Shown here in pieces: positions 8,360 to 16,413 of a stretch of DNA of 64,000 nt. The position numbers and the translations under genes were made by a program. The DNA lies in assembly GCF_003574735.1 (NCBI RefSeq), contig NZ_QORW01000022.1, positions 37,347 to 101,346 of the forward strand, in the 5' to 3' direction. Below the pieces are notes generated by a model that saw nothing but the letters and a program-made list of their open reading frames with translations, did no database searches and was not told the origin of the DNA. Position 1 is the first letter of the stretch; each line of letters begins with the position of its first letter. The DNA comes from Dongia deserti (lineage in GTDB: Bacteria > Pseudomonadota > Alphaproteobacteria > Dongiales > Dongiaceae).

Positions 8360-9601
8360 TCACTCGCCGCGCAGCGCTGCCAACGCGGCCTCCGCCGCCG
8401 CTTCGCCGGTCAGATGCGCGCCGTGGACATCGCCCATGTAGCAATGGTGAACGGCCTCGCCGGCGAAGAACAGGCGGTGCTCGATCGGCAGTCCCAATTC
8501 CGCGCGCGCAGCATAGCGTCCAGGTTTGGCGGCGGCATAGCAGCCTCTGATCCAGGGATCGTGATCCCAGTCGGCAAAGACGATCCGATCCGTCACGCAC
8601 GCCTTCACGTCGTTACCGAAGATTGCCGCAAGCTGCGTCAGTGCGTAATCCGCCGTGGGGCGCGCGCCTTGCGCAGCCAGTTCTTTGGCGAACGGACCAT
8701 TGAGCATGGCCGTGACGATGTTATGGCCGCCTTCGCGCACCACGAATTCGACCGATTCGGTGGCGCCGAGATCCGGCATGAGCATCATCGAGTCGACATC
8801 GCCGAACGGATTCCGCGTAAAGCCGAGCGCGACCTTGTTGCAGCTGCCGAGCGGCAAATCGGCGATCGCCTGCTGCTTCCGGTCGGGCAGTGATGGACTG
8901 AAACGGATCACCTCGTTCGCCAGCACGCCGGTGGAAACCGCGATGATCACCGCGCGCGCTTCGATCGTGCCGCGCGGCGTTTCCACCGCAACCCCGTTCC
9001 TGCCGCCCCAGGCGATGTGCGTTGCCGGTGTTTCCAACTCAACCGGAATGCCCTGCGCATGGCGCACAATCAGAGCGCCGAAGCCATCCAGGATCGGCCA
9101 ATCGTCGCCCTCCCAGACATAGCGCGCGAAATCTAGAGCCGAGGATTGCGCAAGCGTCACGCCTTGCTTGGCGATGAAGTTCGCCTCGAAGAAGTCGTGC
9201 CATTTGCCGCGGACGGGAAACAGCGCGGAGGCGGGGCAATCATGCTCTCCGTCACCGATCGCGGCGATCTTAGCGAAGCAATCGTCGACATAGGCGAAGC
9301 ATTCATCATGCTCGGGGCCGGAAAGGATGGCCCGGTTACGCGCGACGCGAAAATCCTCCGGCCCTTGTTTCACGTGGAACAAATAGCGATCGACCAGCGG
9401 AGTCAGTGGGTTGAGCGCCGGCGAGTGCAGCCAATGCCCACCGAGATCAACCGGCGCGCCGAGCGTGGCGCTGTCCGTGACGACGCGGCCGCCGATGTGC
9501 GGCTTGGCCTCGAGCAGGCGGAACGAGGCGCCCTTGTCCACGAGGCGCCGCGCCGCAGCCAATCCGGCGGCACCTGCGCCGATGATGACGATATCCAGCA
9601 T
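8360..9601 (-). CDS. FAD-dependent amine oxidase family protein
   Basis: A 413-residue flavoprotein. The dinucleotide loop is at the extreme N-terminus (MLDIVIIGAGAAGLAAARRL), followed by LLEAKPHIGGRVVTDS, the second FAD contact of the monoamine oxidase/phytoene desaturase superfamily. The C-terminal FAD motif is RLFFAGEAVHHCYMGDVHGA. The start at 9601 is preceded by GGGAG at a proper distance; the longer frame to 9793 has no support. The family oxidises amines or polyamines with release of H2O2; the substrate is not evident. It is monocistronic in its setting. Confidence 0.9.
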   Translation of the reverse strand: MLDIVIIGAGAAGLAAARRLVDKGASFRLLEAKPHIGGRVVTDSATLGAPVDLGGHWLHSPALNPLTPLVDRYLFHVKQGPEDFRVARNRAILSGPEHDECFAYVDDCFAKIAAIGDGEHDCPASALFPVRGKWHDFFEANFIAKQGVTLAQSSALDFARYVWEGDDWPILDGFGALIVRHAQGIPVELETPATHIAWGGRNGVAVETPRGTIEARAVIIAVSTGVLANEVIRFSPSLPDRKQQAIADLPLGSCNKVALGFTRNPFGDVDSMMLMPDLGATESVEFVVREGGHNIVTAMLNGPFAKELAAQGARPTADYALTQLAAIFGNDVKACVTDRIVFADWDHDPWIRGCYAAAKPGRYAARAELGLPIEHRLFFAGEAVHHCYMGDVHGAHLTGEAAAEAALAALRGE

Positions 9602-9735
9602 AATGAATCTCCCGAATGCATGACGGGCTGCCGATGAGCGGCACCTCCGCCATGCGTCTTGTCCCAAGAAACGCAAGGAGCCGTTCCCAGCGAGGCGCGC
9701 CTCGTTCAGGGAATCGCTGCGCGGGAGATCAGGAG

Positions 9736-9857
9736 ATGGACCAGTACAAGGAAGCGGCCTTTTGCTGAGTGGAGCAGTATCTTGGCCAGCCACCGGCGTA
9801 GAATCAAGTCATCTGGCAGTACGGCGAGCGGCGCTCAGGGGGCACAAGTCCGTGGCC
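9736..9857 (+). pseudogene. 5' fragment of a second AbgB-like amidohydrolase gene
   Basis: From ATG at 9736 the bases resemble the first 120 bp of the intact amidohydrolase at 10358: ATGGACCAGTACAAGGAAGC here against ATGGACCGATACAAGGAGGC there. Similarity continues through ATCATCTGGCAGTACGGCGA to CACAAGTCCG. The reading frame is broken at the ninth codon by TGA. Similarity stops at about 9857, just before the convergent VOC gene. A GGAG-containing leader is shared too. It is a truncated duplicate. Confidence 0.75.
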
Positions 9858-9871
9858 TTGATGGATCCCGG

Positions 9872-10240
9872 CTATTGGTGGACCGCTTCGAGCTTGTGGC
9901 CGTCGGGGTCGGTCACGAAGGCTGCGTAGTAGGTCGGGCAGTAGTGCGGCCTCAAGCCGGGTGCGCCACTATCGCGGCCGCCCAGACGCAAGGCCGCCGC
10001 GTGAAAAGCATCGACTGCGGCCTGGCTCGGCGCTTCGAACGCCAGATGGAAACCATGACCCGGCGGCGATGCCGCAGCAGCCGGGAACAAGGCGAGCTTG
10101 TCATTGCCACCGGCTGTGCCGTAGCCGACGCCGTCCGCATTGCTCCAGACGCGGACGTACCCCAACGCCGACAAGACGCCGTCATAGAACGCCGCCGCCA
10201 GGTCGAGATCGGCGACGCCGAGTGATACATGGCTGAGCAC
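9872..10240 (-). CDS. VOC-family (glyoxalase/dioxygenase-like) protein
   Basis: A 122-residue single-module vicinal-oxygen-chelate protein: MLSHVSLGVADLDLAAAFYD supplies the first metal-ligand histidine (H4). GFHLAFEAPSQAAVDAFHAA and YYAAFVTDPDGHKLEAVHQ form the second beta-alpha-beta unit with the terminal glutamate (E119). The length and the FVTDPDGHKLE ending match glyoxalase-like proteins that work as dimers. The exact reaction is not predictable. It lies convergent with an M20 gene fragment and divergent from the intact AbgB-like gene. Confidence 0.88.
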   Translation of the reverse strand: MLSHVSLGVADLDLAAAFYDGVLSALGYVRVWSNADGVGYGTAGGNDKLALFPAAAASPPGHGFHLAFEAPSQAAVDAFHAAALRLGGRDSGAPGLRPHYCPTYYAAFVTDPDGHKLEAVHQ

Positions 10241-10357
10241 GTCTGCTCCCCGCGATCTGTCCCGACATTCTTTGCGTGATGGCGAGATGGGTCAATCCCC
10301 GCCACTTGTCGCCGCTGACGCAACTCGCCATGCTGCCCACGGACAGGAGATCAGCAT

Positions 10358-11941
10358 ATGGACCGATACAAGGAGGCCGTGTTCGCTTGGGTAGATCGCC
10401 ACATCGGCAATCTCTCGGACTGGAACCAGATCATCTGGCACTACGGCGAAACGGCGCTGCGCGAGTACAAGTCCGCCGCCTGGTATGTCGCACGCCTTAA
10501 GGAAGCGGGTTTCGAGGTCGAGGCCGGCACTGGCGGCATGCCGACTGCCTTCCGCGCCACCTGGTCGAACGGCGAGGGCCCGCGCATCGCGGCTTATGCG
10601 GAGTACGATGCGGTGCCGGGCAACTGCCAGGCGGCCGCCACCAGCAAGATGCCGCGTGCCGGCCTGTCGCCCCATGCCGGCGGCCATACCGATCCGCACT
10701 CCGCATTGGGCATTTCGGCGCTGGGCGGCGTACTGGCCGCCAAGGCGGCGATGACGGAGATAGGGCTCAAAGGCACGATCGTGTTTTTCGGCGAGCCGGC
10801 CGAGAAGCTGCGCCTGTCGAAACCGGTCCATGCGGCTAAAGGCTATTACGAGAACCTTGACGCGGCGATCAGCTTTCATCCGACCTACATGCTGCCGCTG
10901 GTGAACACGGCGCGCTGGGATACCCATTGCGGCGCCGGGTATGCCTGCATCTACACCTTCGAATGTCCGGAGCCGGAAAGCTGGCTCAGCGACTCGAGCT
11001 CGCCGATCCCGGCCAGCCACGTCGCGGCGCGGGCGCCGGGAGCGACCGACGCCTTGTTCCACATGTTCGGGCTAACGAAGCAAACCCAATCCAACATGCT
11101 GCCCTTCACCCAGGGCTGGTCGTTGAGCGAGGCGATCCTGACGGCGGGGCAGGCGACGGCGGACAACCTGCCGGCCCAGATCGCCGAGATCCAGTATCTC
11201 TGGCGCACGCCCACCATTGAAATGGCGGAGCAGGTCGCACGCGTGCTCGACAACAATGCCGAAGCCGCCGCCAAAGCCGCGCACTGCACCTGGAAACGCA
11301 CCTGGGTGACCAAATCGCGGCCTGGCCTGCCCAACCATGCGCTAGCCGAGGCGACCTATCGCAACATCGTGCTGGCCGGCGCGCCGAAATGGGGCGAGGA
11401 GGCGATTCGCTTGGCGCGGGAGATCCAGAAGGAACTGGGCCTTACGCCGATGGACAAGCCCTATCTCAGCGCCTGCGAGACCACCATCCCTCCTATGGAG
11501 GCGGAGATGAAGCTGCGGCAGGATTTGCCGCCGTCGCAGCTCAATTCCACCTCGGACGATTACACCGAATACTGCTGGCACTGCCCGACGGTGCGCTTCT
11601 ACATCGCGCGACCGATGCTGAAGGCGCCGAAAGGATTCAGCTATCCGGCCTGGGCGATGAATGCCCTGGGCGGCCTGAGGCCCTGCATCGATCCCATGAT
11701 CCGTACCGCCGCCAAGACCGTTGGGGCGACCATCACGGACCTCCTGTCTAACAGCGAGCTGCTGCGGAACGCCCAAGGGGAATGGCGTCACCGGACCGGC
11801 GGCATCAGCGGCAAGGATTGGGTGGCACCCCTGCTGCCCAAGGACTTCCGTGTGCCGCTGGATTTCCGCTGGCCGGAATATGTGACGACAGCGCGCGGCG
11901 AAGAATGGTGGATCCCGACGAGAGGGGAGGAACGGTTATGA
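10358..11941 (+). CDS. M20-family amidohydrolase, AbgB-like
   Basis: A 527-residue metallo-amidohydrolase of peptidase family M20, closest in layout to AbgB (p-aminobenzoyl-glutamate hydrolase subunit B). The catalytic-domain signature AAYAEYDAVPG is at about residues 87-97, the metal-site GGHTDPHSALG near 110-120, and VFFGEPAEKL near 143-152. A dimerisation insert follows (HMFGLTKQTQSNMLPFTQGW). Metal-binding residues reappear near the C-terminus (SDDYTEYCWHCPT). The long C-terminal extension after residue 430 is usual in AbgB. The ATG follows AGGAGATCAGC. Its stop overlaps the SDR start by 4 bp, indicating one operon. It hydrolyses an N-acyl amide whose identity is unknown. Confidence 0.9.
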   Translation: MDRYKEAVFAWVDRHIGNLSDWNQIIWHYGETALREYKSAAWYVARLKEAGFEVEAGTGGMPTAFRATWSNGEGPRIAAYAEYDAVPGNCQAAATSKMPRAGLSPHAGGHTDPHSALGISALGGVLAAKAAMTEIGLKGTIVFFGEPAEKLRLSKPVHAAKGYYENLDAAISFHPTYMLPLVNTARWDTHCGAGYACIYTFECPEPESWLSDSSSPIPASHVAARAPGATDALFHMFGLTKQTQSNMLPFTQGWSLSEAILTAGQATADNLPAQIAEIQYLWRTPTIEMAEQVARVLDNNAEAAAKAAHCTWKRTWVTKSRPGLPNHALAEATYRNIVLAGAPKWGEEAIRLAREIQKELGLTPMDKPYLSACETTIPPMEAEMKLRQDLPPSQLNSTSDDYTEYCWHCPTVRFYIARPMLKAPKGFSYPAWAMNALGGLRPCIDPMIRTAAKTVGATITDLLSNSELLRNAQGEWRHRTGGISGKDWVAPLLPKDFRVPLDFRWPEYVTTARGEEWWIPTRGEERL

Positions 11942-12747
11942 GCAGCGCAAGCGATCATGGGGGCGACTACGCACCGAACTTCGATCTGACAGGGGCGGTC
12001 ATGCTGGTCACCGGTCCGGCCCGCGGGCTGGGGCGCGCCAGCACGCTGGCCTGCGCGGCGGCCGGGGCGGACATCGTGCTCGGCCTTCGCGACTTGAGCA
12101 CCGATGGCGGCCTTGCCGCCGAGATCGAGGGGCTGGGGCGGAAAGTGCTGCCCCTCCAGCTCGACGTCACCAGGATGGATCAGATCAGGGACGGCGTGGC
12201 CCGTGCGCTGGACCGGTTCGGGCGGATCGACATCCTGCTCAACAATGTTGGCGTCGGACCGGAAAACCCGGCGGAAAAGGTGATGGAGGCGGACTTCGAC
12301 TTCACCGTGAACGCCAATCTCAAGGGTACGTTCTTCGTGACCCAGGCGGTCGGCCGGAGCATGATCCAGCGCAAGAAGGGCCGGATTATCAATATGAGCT
12401 CCCAGGCCGGCAGCGTCGTCCTGCATGGCGAATCGATCTATTGCATGACCAAGGCGGCGATCAATCACCTGACCCGCTGCCTCGCCTCGGAATGGGCGCC
12501 GTACGGCATCACCGTCAATAGCATTGCCCCGACCTTCATCAATACTGACGGGACCGCGCCAGCGTTGTCCGACCCGGACTTCAAACGCAGGACCCTGGCC
12601 CACATCCCCCTTGGCCGGATCGGCGATCCCAAGGACGTGGCCGCCGCGATCGTCTTCCTGGCATCGCCGGCAGCATCGCTTATCACCGGCACCAACCTGC
12701 TGGTGGATGGCGGATGGTCGGTCGCCGACATGCGATCTGCGCTCTGA
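11938..12747 (+). CDS. Short-chain dehydrogenase/reductase (SDR)
   Basis: A 269-residue classical SDR. The cofactor loop TGPARGLG is at about residues 25-32, LLNNVGVG at about 100-107, the catalytic serine in NMSSQAGSVV (about 148), and the catalytic YCMTK at about 163-167. VNSIAPTFINTD is the C-terminal cofactor contact. It acts as an NAD(P)-dependent alcohol/ketone oxidoreductase. The start codon overlaps the AbgB-like stop (ATGA), so the amidohydrolase and SDR probably serve one catabolic step series. The substrate is unassigned. Confidence 0.93.
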   Translation: MSSASDHGGDYAPNFDLTGAVMLVTGPARGLGRASTLACAAAGADIVLGLRDLSTDGGLAAEIEGLGRKVLPLQLDVTRMDQIRDGVARALDRFGRIDILLNNVGVGPENPAEKVMEADFDFTVNANLKGTFFVTQAVGRSMIQRKKGRIINMSSQAGSVVLHGESIYCMTKAAINHLTRCLASEWAPYGITVNSIAPTFINTDGTAPALSDPDFKRRTLAHIPLGRIGDPKDVAAAIVFLASPAASLITGTNLLVDGGWSVADMRSAL

Positions 12748-12840
12748 TCGCGAATCCGGCTTGCCGAAAGTCATAAGAGAGTTTTGAATCCGCGCTGATC
12801 TGGGACTCGAAGGCATACCGGTCCAACGGGAGGGGTGAAG

Positions 12841-13242
12841 ATGGCTGCTAAGAAGGCAACGAAGAAGCACGCTGGCAAGAAGGCGGCAAAATCCAGAAAG
12901 GCGCGCGTGAAGTCGAAGGCCAAAGTCGCGCGTAGGAAGGTCTCGCGCAAGAAAGTCGCCAAGAAGACCGCGCGGAGGAAAGCCGCCCGGAAAGCGACGC
13001 GCAAGTCGGCGCCGAAAAAGAAGGCTGCGAAGAAAAGGGTCGCGAAGAAAAAGACGGCGCGGAAGAGCGCCCCCAAGAAGAAGGCAGCGGCCCGCAAGGC
13101 CCCCAGACGGAGAAGGCCGACGCCCAGTCCGGTCATGGCGCCAGAAACGCCCGTGAGCTCGCTGGAACCGACGTCAGGCCCATCTCCCGAAGGGGAGTCC
13201 TCGTCGGGTGAAGGCTCCAGCGGCGAGAACACCGCGGGTTAG
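12841..13242 (+). CDS. Lys/Ala-rich histone H1-like protein
   Basis: A 133-residue protein with two contrasting parts. Residues 1-95 are almost entirely K, A and R in KKAAKK/SAPKKKAAKK-type repeats; residues 100-133 are P, S, G and E rich and acidic (GPSPEGESSSGEGSSGENTA). The first part resembles eukaryotic H1 tails and bacterial H1-like proteins that bind DNA non-specifically. The ATG at 12841 sits a few bases after a GGGAGGGG ribosome-binding site; a GTG two codons earlier is less likely. It is followed by a strong hairpin. A role in nucleoid compaction is inferred from composition only. Confidence 0.75.
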   Translation: MAAKKATKKHAGKKAAKSRKARVKSKAKVARRKVSRKKVAKKTARRKAARKATRKSAPKKKAAKKRVAKKKTARKSAPKKKAAARKAPRRRRPTPSPVMAPETPVSSLEPTSGPSPEGESSSGEGSSGENTAG

Positions 13243-13286
13243 TGGCTGGGCACTCGGCTAGAGCCATCCATCCGCGACTCGGTCGT

Positions 13287-13321
13287 GCACAGCTCGCCGA
13301 AGGCGATTCGGCGAGCTGTGC
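13287..13321. terminator. Perfect 14-bp hairpin, probable terminator
   Basis: GCACAGCTCGCCGA and its exact complement are separated by a 7-base loop, 45 bp after the stop of the H1-like gene. There is no clear T-run, so termination may need Rho or simply rely on the strong stem. Confidence 0.6.
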
Positions 13322-13412
13322 GGTAATTCCGGAACTTCGAGGCGGTGCATCCGTCCGACGGGTGGTGTAGCATGTGGCTCCCTCACCAAACCCCGTTTCC
13401 CTGCTTCGCCCG

Positions 13413-13643
13413 TCAGCCATGCCATCTGCCCCCGCGGACGACCATGTCGATGTCGCTGCGGGTGATCCCTATGTCCTTCAAGAGGTAATCGCTGAGGCTC
13501 GCCAGATGCTCGGCTTCGCGCCGCGACCGATGGGCGTGCATCAAGCCTTCAAGAAAGGCAAAGATCCTTGTAATCGCCCGTGGGCCTTGCCTGTTGCAAG
13601 CGGTTCCCGGCCCTTGTGACGCTGTTGCGTTGAGGTTCGTCAT
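13413..13643 (-). CDS. DUF1127 small protein
   Basis: A 76-residue protein of the DUF1127 (YjiS-like) family. The C-terminal half carries the family pattern: a basic helix (AHRSRREAEHLASLSDYLLK) and then DIGITRSDID. The start chosen, MTNLNATAS, is preceded by GGAGGAAACA, an excellent ribosome-binding site; the longer frame lacks one. Arginine-rich DUF1127 proteins in alphaproteobacteria bind RNA or influence phosphate and carbon metabolism, but the role here is unknown. It is divergent from the winged-helix/TPR regulator and shares its upstream region. Confidence 0.85.
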   Translation of the reverse strand: MTNLNATASQGPGTACNRQGPRAITRIFAFLEGLMHAHRSRREAEHLASLSDYLLKDIGITRSDIDMVVRGGRWHG

Positions 13644-13815
13644 TGTTTCCTCCATCCAAGTTGGAGGCAGGGTAGCGAACCCCCGCAACACTCGCTTGGG
13701 CGCCAGTGGGTTATTTCCTGACGGTTTTCTGGTTTTTTGCAGACGAGATCGGGCTTCATCCTTGCCGGTCCGGGCTCCCGGCTCCGATAATCGGCGACCC
13801 GACGGGAGGCGGTCA

Positions 13816-15456
13816 GTGATCTACCGGTTTGCCGATTGCGAGCTGGATACGGGGCGGTACGAGCTGCGCTGCCAGGGCGTCCTTAAGGCTGTCGAGCCGC
13901 GGGTCTTCGACCTCTTGCAGTATCTCCTCGAGAACCGCGATCGCACCATCACGAAGGATGAGCTCTACAAGGCGATCTGGCAGGGGCGCTTCGTATCGGA
14001 ATCCGCCCTCAGCAGCCGGATCAAGGCCGCGCGACAGGCGGTCAACGACACCGGGGAGGACCAGGGAATCATCCGCACCGTGCATGGCCGCGGCTTCCGT
14101 TTTGTTGCGGAGGTGGAGCCTGCCGATGGTGATCGGCAGGAGCGCGGTCAGCCTCCTCGCGGGGAGACCAAGGTCTCGGTCGCTGTCCTGCCCTTCGCCA
14201 ACATGAGCGGCGATCCGGAACAGGAGTATTTCAGCGACGGAATCACGGAAGATCTCACCACCGACCTTTCCAGGATATCGGGCCTGTTCGTGCCCGCGCG
14301 CAACTCGACATTCCGGTACAAGGGCGCGGCGGTGGACGTGCAGCAGCTCTGCAAGGATCTGGGCGTCCGCCATGTGCTGGAGGGGAGCGTTCGCAAGGCC
14401 GGCGGCCGCGTCCGGATCACGGCCCAGCTGATCGACGGCGAGACCGGTGGGCATCTATGGGCGGATCGCTATGACCGGGACCTTACGGATGTCTTCATCG
14501 TCCAGGACGAGATCACGCACCGCATTGTGGAATCGCTGCGGGTGACGTTGCTGCCGAGCGAGCGCAAGGCGATCGAGAAGGTCCCTACAGAGAACCTCGA
14601 GGCCTACCAGTACTATCTACGCGGCCGGCAGTTCTTCCATCAGCAGACCAAGAACAGCATGGAGATCGCGAAGCGGATGTTCGAGCGGGCGATCGCGCTC
14701 GACCCGAACTATGCACGCGCCTATGCGGGCCTCGCTGACTGCGAATCCGAGCGTTACATGGGCAGCTACGCGGACGTGACGCCGGAAAGCATTCTAGCGG
14801 CGAGCGCGCGGGCGCTGGAACTCGACGCGGACCTCGCCGAGGCCCACGCCTCGCGCGGCCTCGCTCTCTCCACCTTGGAGCGCCATGAGGAGGCCGAGCG
14901 CGAGTTCAAGGCGGCGATGCGCCTGGACCCGAACCTGTTCGAGGTGCTCAAGTTCTATGCGCGCGCGTGCCAGTCGCAGGGACGGTTCGCCGAGGCCGCC
15001 GAATACTTCGAGCGAGCCTGTGCAGCCAGTCCGGACGACATTCGATGCCCGGTCTTGCTGGCTCAGAATTACCGGGACCTCGGCCGTCGCCACGAGGCGG
15101 AGGTTGCACTGCGACGCAGCCTTGAAAAGATCGAGCGCGAGCTGCAACGCAATCCCGAGCGCTCCAATGCCGCCGCGCTCGGCGCCGTGGTCCTGGCAAC
15201 ACTCGGCGAGACGGCGCGCGCCAGGGACTGGGCGTCCATGGCGCTGTCGCTGGACCCGGACGATCTGCTCACACAGTACAACACTGCCTGTGCCTATGCT
15301 CTGATGGGCCAGGCTGAAGCAGCCATTGATCTACTGGAGCGCGCGATCCCGCGCATCCGCGGCCGGCTCCAGACACGAATCCGGTACGACAGCGACTTCA
15401 ACTCGCTGCGTTCGCTGCCGCGGTTCCAGGCGCTGTTGAAGATTGTGGGCGGCTGA
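13816..15456 (+). CDS. CadC-type winged-helix regulator with TolB-like and TPR domains
   Basis: A 546-residue protein starting at GTG 13816 behind GGGAGGCGG. Residues 1-100 form an OmpR/CadC winged helix (FDLLQYLLENRDRTITKDEL; the wing RTVHGRGFRFVAEV). Residues about 115-235 are the TolB/FlgO-like module (SVAVLPFANMSGDPEQEYFS, then DGITEDLTTDLSRI and VRHVLEGSVRKAGG). Residues about 245-546 contain TPR units (for example FERAIALDPNYARAYAGLAD). There is no transmembrane helix, so it is a cytoplasmic one-component regulator. An earlier in-frame start at 13594 would overlap the DUF1127 gene and is rejected. Its targets are unknown. Confidence 0.88.
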   Translation: MIYRFADCELDTGRYELRCQGVLKAVEPRVFDLLQYLLENRDRTITKDELYKAIWQGRFVSESALSSRIKAARQAVNDTGEDQGIIRTVHGRGFRFVAEVEPADGDRQERGQPPRGETKVSVAVLPFANMSGDPEQEYFSDGITEDLTTDLSRISGLFVPARNSTFRYKGAAVDVQQLCKDLGVRHVLEGSVRKAGGRVRITAQLIDGETGGHLWADRYDRDLTDVFIVQDEITHRIVESLRVTLLPSERKAIEKVPTENLEAYQYYLRGRQFFHQQTKNSMEIAKRMFERAIALDPNYARAYAGLADCESERYMGSYADVTPESILAASARALELDADLAEAHASRGLALSTLERHEEAEREFKAAMRLDPNLFEVLKFYARACQSQGRFAEAAEYFERACAASPDDIRCPVLLAQNYRDLGRRHEAEVALRRSLEKIERELQRNPERSNAAALGAVVLATLGETARARDWASMALSLDPDDLLTQYNTACAYALMGQAEAAIDLLERAIPRIRGRLQTRIRYDSDFNSLRSLPRFQALLKIVGG

Positions 15457-15460
15457 TCAC

Positions 15461-16387
15461 TCACTGCGCTGGTCTTGCCTTGGCGGATTTGCGCAGCTCC
15501 GCCCCGATGTTCCACAGGATTGCGGCCAGCACCAGGCCGCCGCCGAAAAAGGTTTCCGGCGCCGGCACTTCGTTGAAGAAGATCCAGACCCAGAGCGGCG
15601 ACATCGGCACTTCGCTCGCACTGAGCAGGGCGGCCTGGGCGGAGGGCAGGCGGCGCGCGCCCATCGTATAGAGGCCAAGCCCACCGCCCTGCGTCACGAT
15701 GCCAAAGGCCGCCAGCCAGAGGATATCGGTCACGGTGGCGGTGAACGGGTCGACCATCGGAAAGGCGATGATCGCGGCGGCAATGCCCGACAGCGCCGCC
15801 GCTTCCAGCATCGGCACATCGCGGTGGCGGCGCATGATCACCGTCATGACCGCCATGGTGAAGGTCATGAACAAGGCGGCGAGGTCACCCAGGATGTGGC
15901 CGCCGCCGAGGCCAGTGGAGCCGCCGACCGTGACGATGACGCCGGCGCCGGCCACCAGGCTACCGATCAGGGTGCGCCGGCCAGCCCGCTCGCGGAACCA
16001 TAGCCAGGCGAAGATCGCGGTGATGAAGGGCAGGGTGGCATAGATCACCGTCACGTTGGCGACGGTGGTGTTCTGCAGCGCGTAAATGAACGCGATTTTG
16101 CCGGCCGCGGAGATCAAGATGAGCGCAATGCCGGCCAGGCTGAAGGCGCGCTGCCAGTCGAAGCCGAAGCGGCGCCGCTCGATCATCGCCAGCACTGCGA
16201 TCGAGAGGCCGCCGAAGATGCCGCGCCAGAACACGACCACCCAGATGTCGATTGGGACCGTCCGCGCAAAGAAACCGGCGGTGCTCCAGGCCAAAGCGGA
16301 GCTCAGCACCAGGGCGATGCCGATTGTGGTGCCTCGGTCGGCGCTGGCGGGGGAAATGGGGTCGGCGGCGCCGGTCTGGTTCGTCAT
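15461..16387 (-). CDS. EamA/DMT-family transporter
   Basis: A 308-residue inner-membrane protein with ten predicted transmembrane helices arranged as two EamA repeats of about 140 residues each (first about 22-155, second about 165-295). LAWSTAGFFARTV in helix 1 and TVANVTVIYATLPFITAIFA in helices 4-5 are typical drug/metabolite transporter segments. The substrate (metabolite or amino acid efflux) is unknown. It ends 4 bp from the convergent TPR regulator. Confidence 0.9.
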   Translation of the reverse strand: MTNQTGAADPISPASADRGTTIGIALVLSSALAWSTAGFFARTVPIDIWVVVFWRGIFGGLSIAVLAMIERRRFGFDWQRAFSLAGIALILISAAGKIAFIYALQNTTVANVTVIYATLPFITAIFAWLWFRERAGRRTLIGSLVAGAGVIVTVGGSTGLGGGHILGDLAALFMTFTMAVMTVIMRRHRDVPMLEAAALSGIAAAIIAFPMVDPFTATVTDILWLAAFGIVTQGGGLGLYTMGARRLPSAQAALLSASEVPMSPLWVWIFFNEVPAPETFFGGGLVLAAILWNIGAELRKSAKARPAQ

Positions 16388-16413
16388 ACGAGGGCTTCAG
16401 GCTTCCTTGCGCT

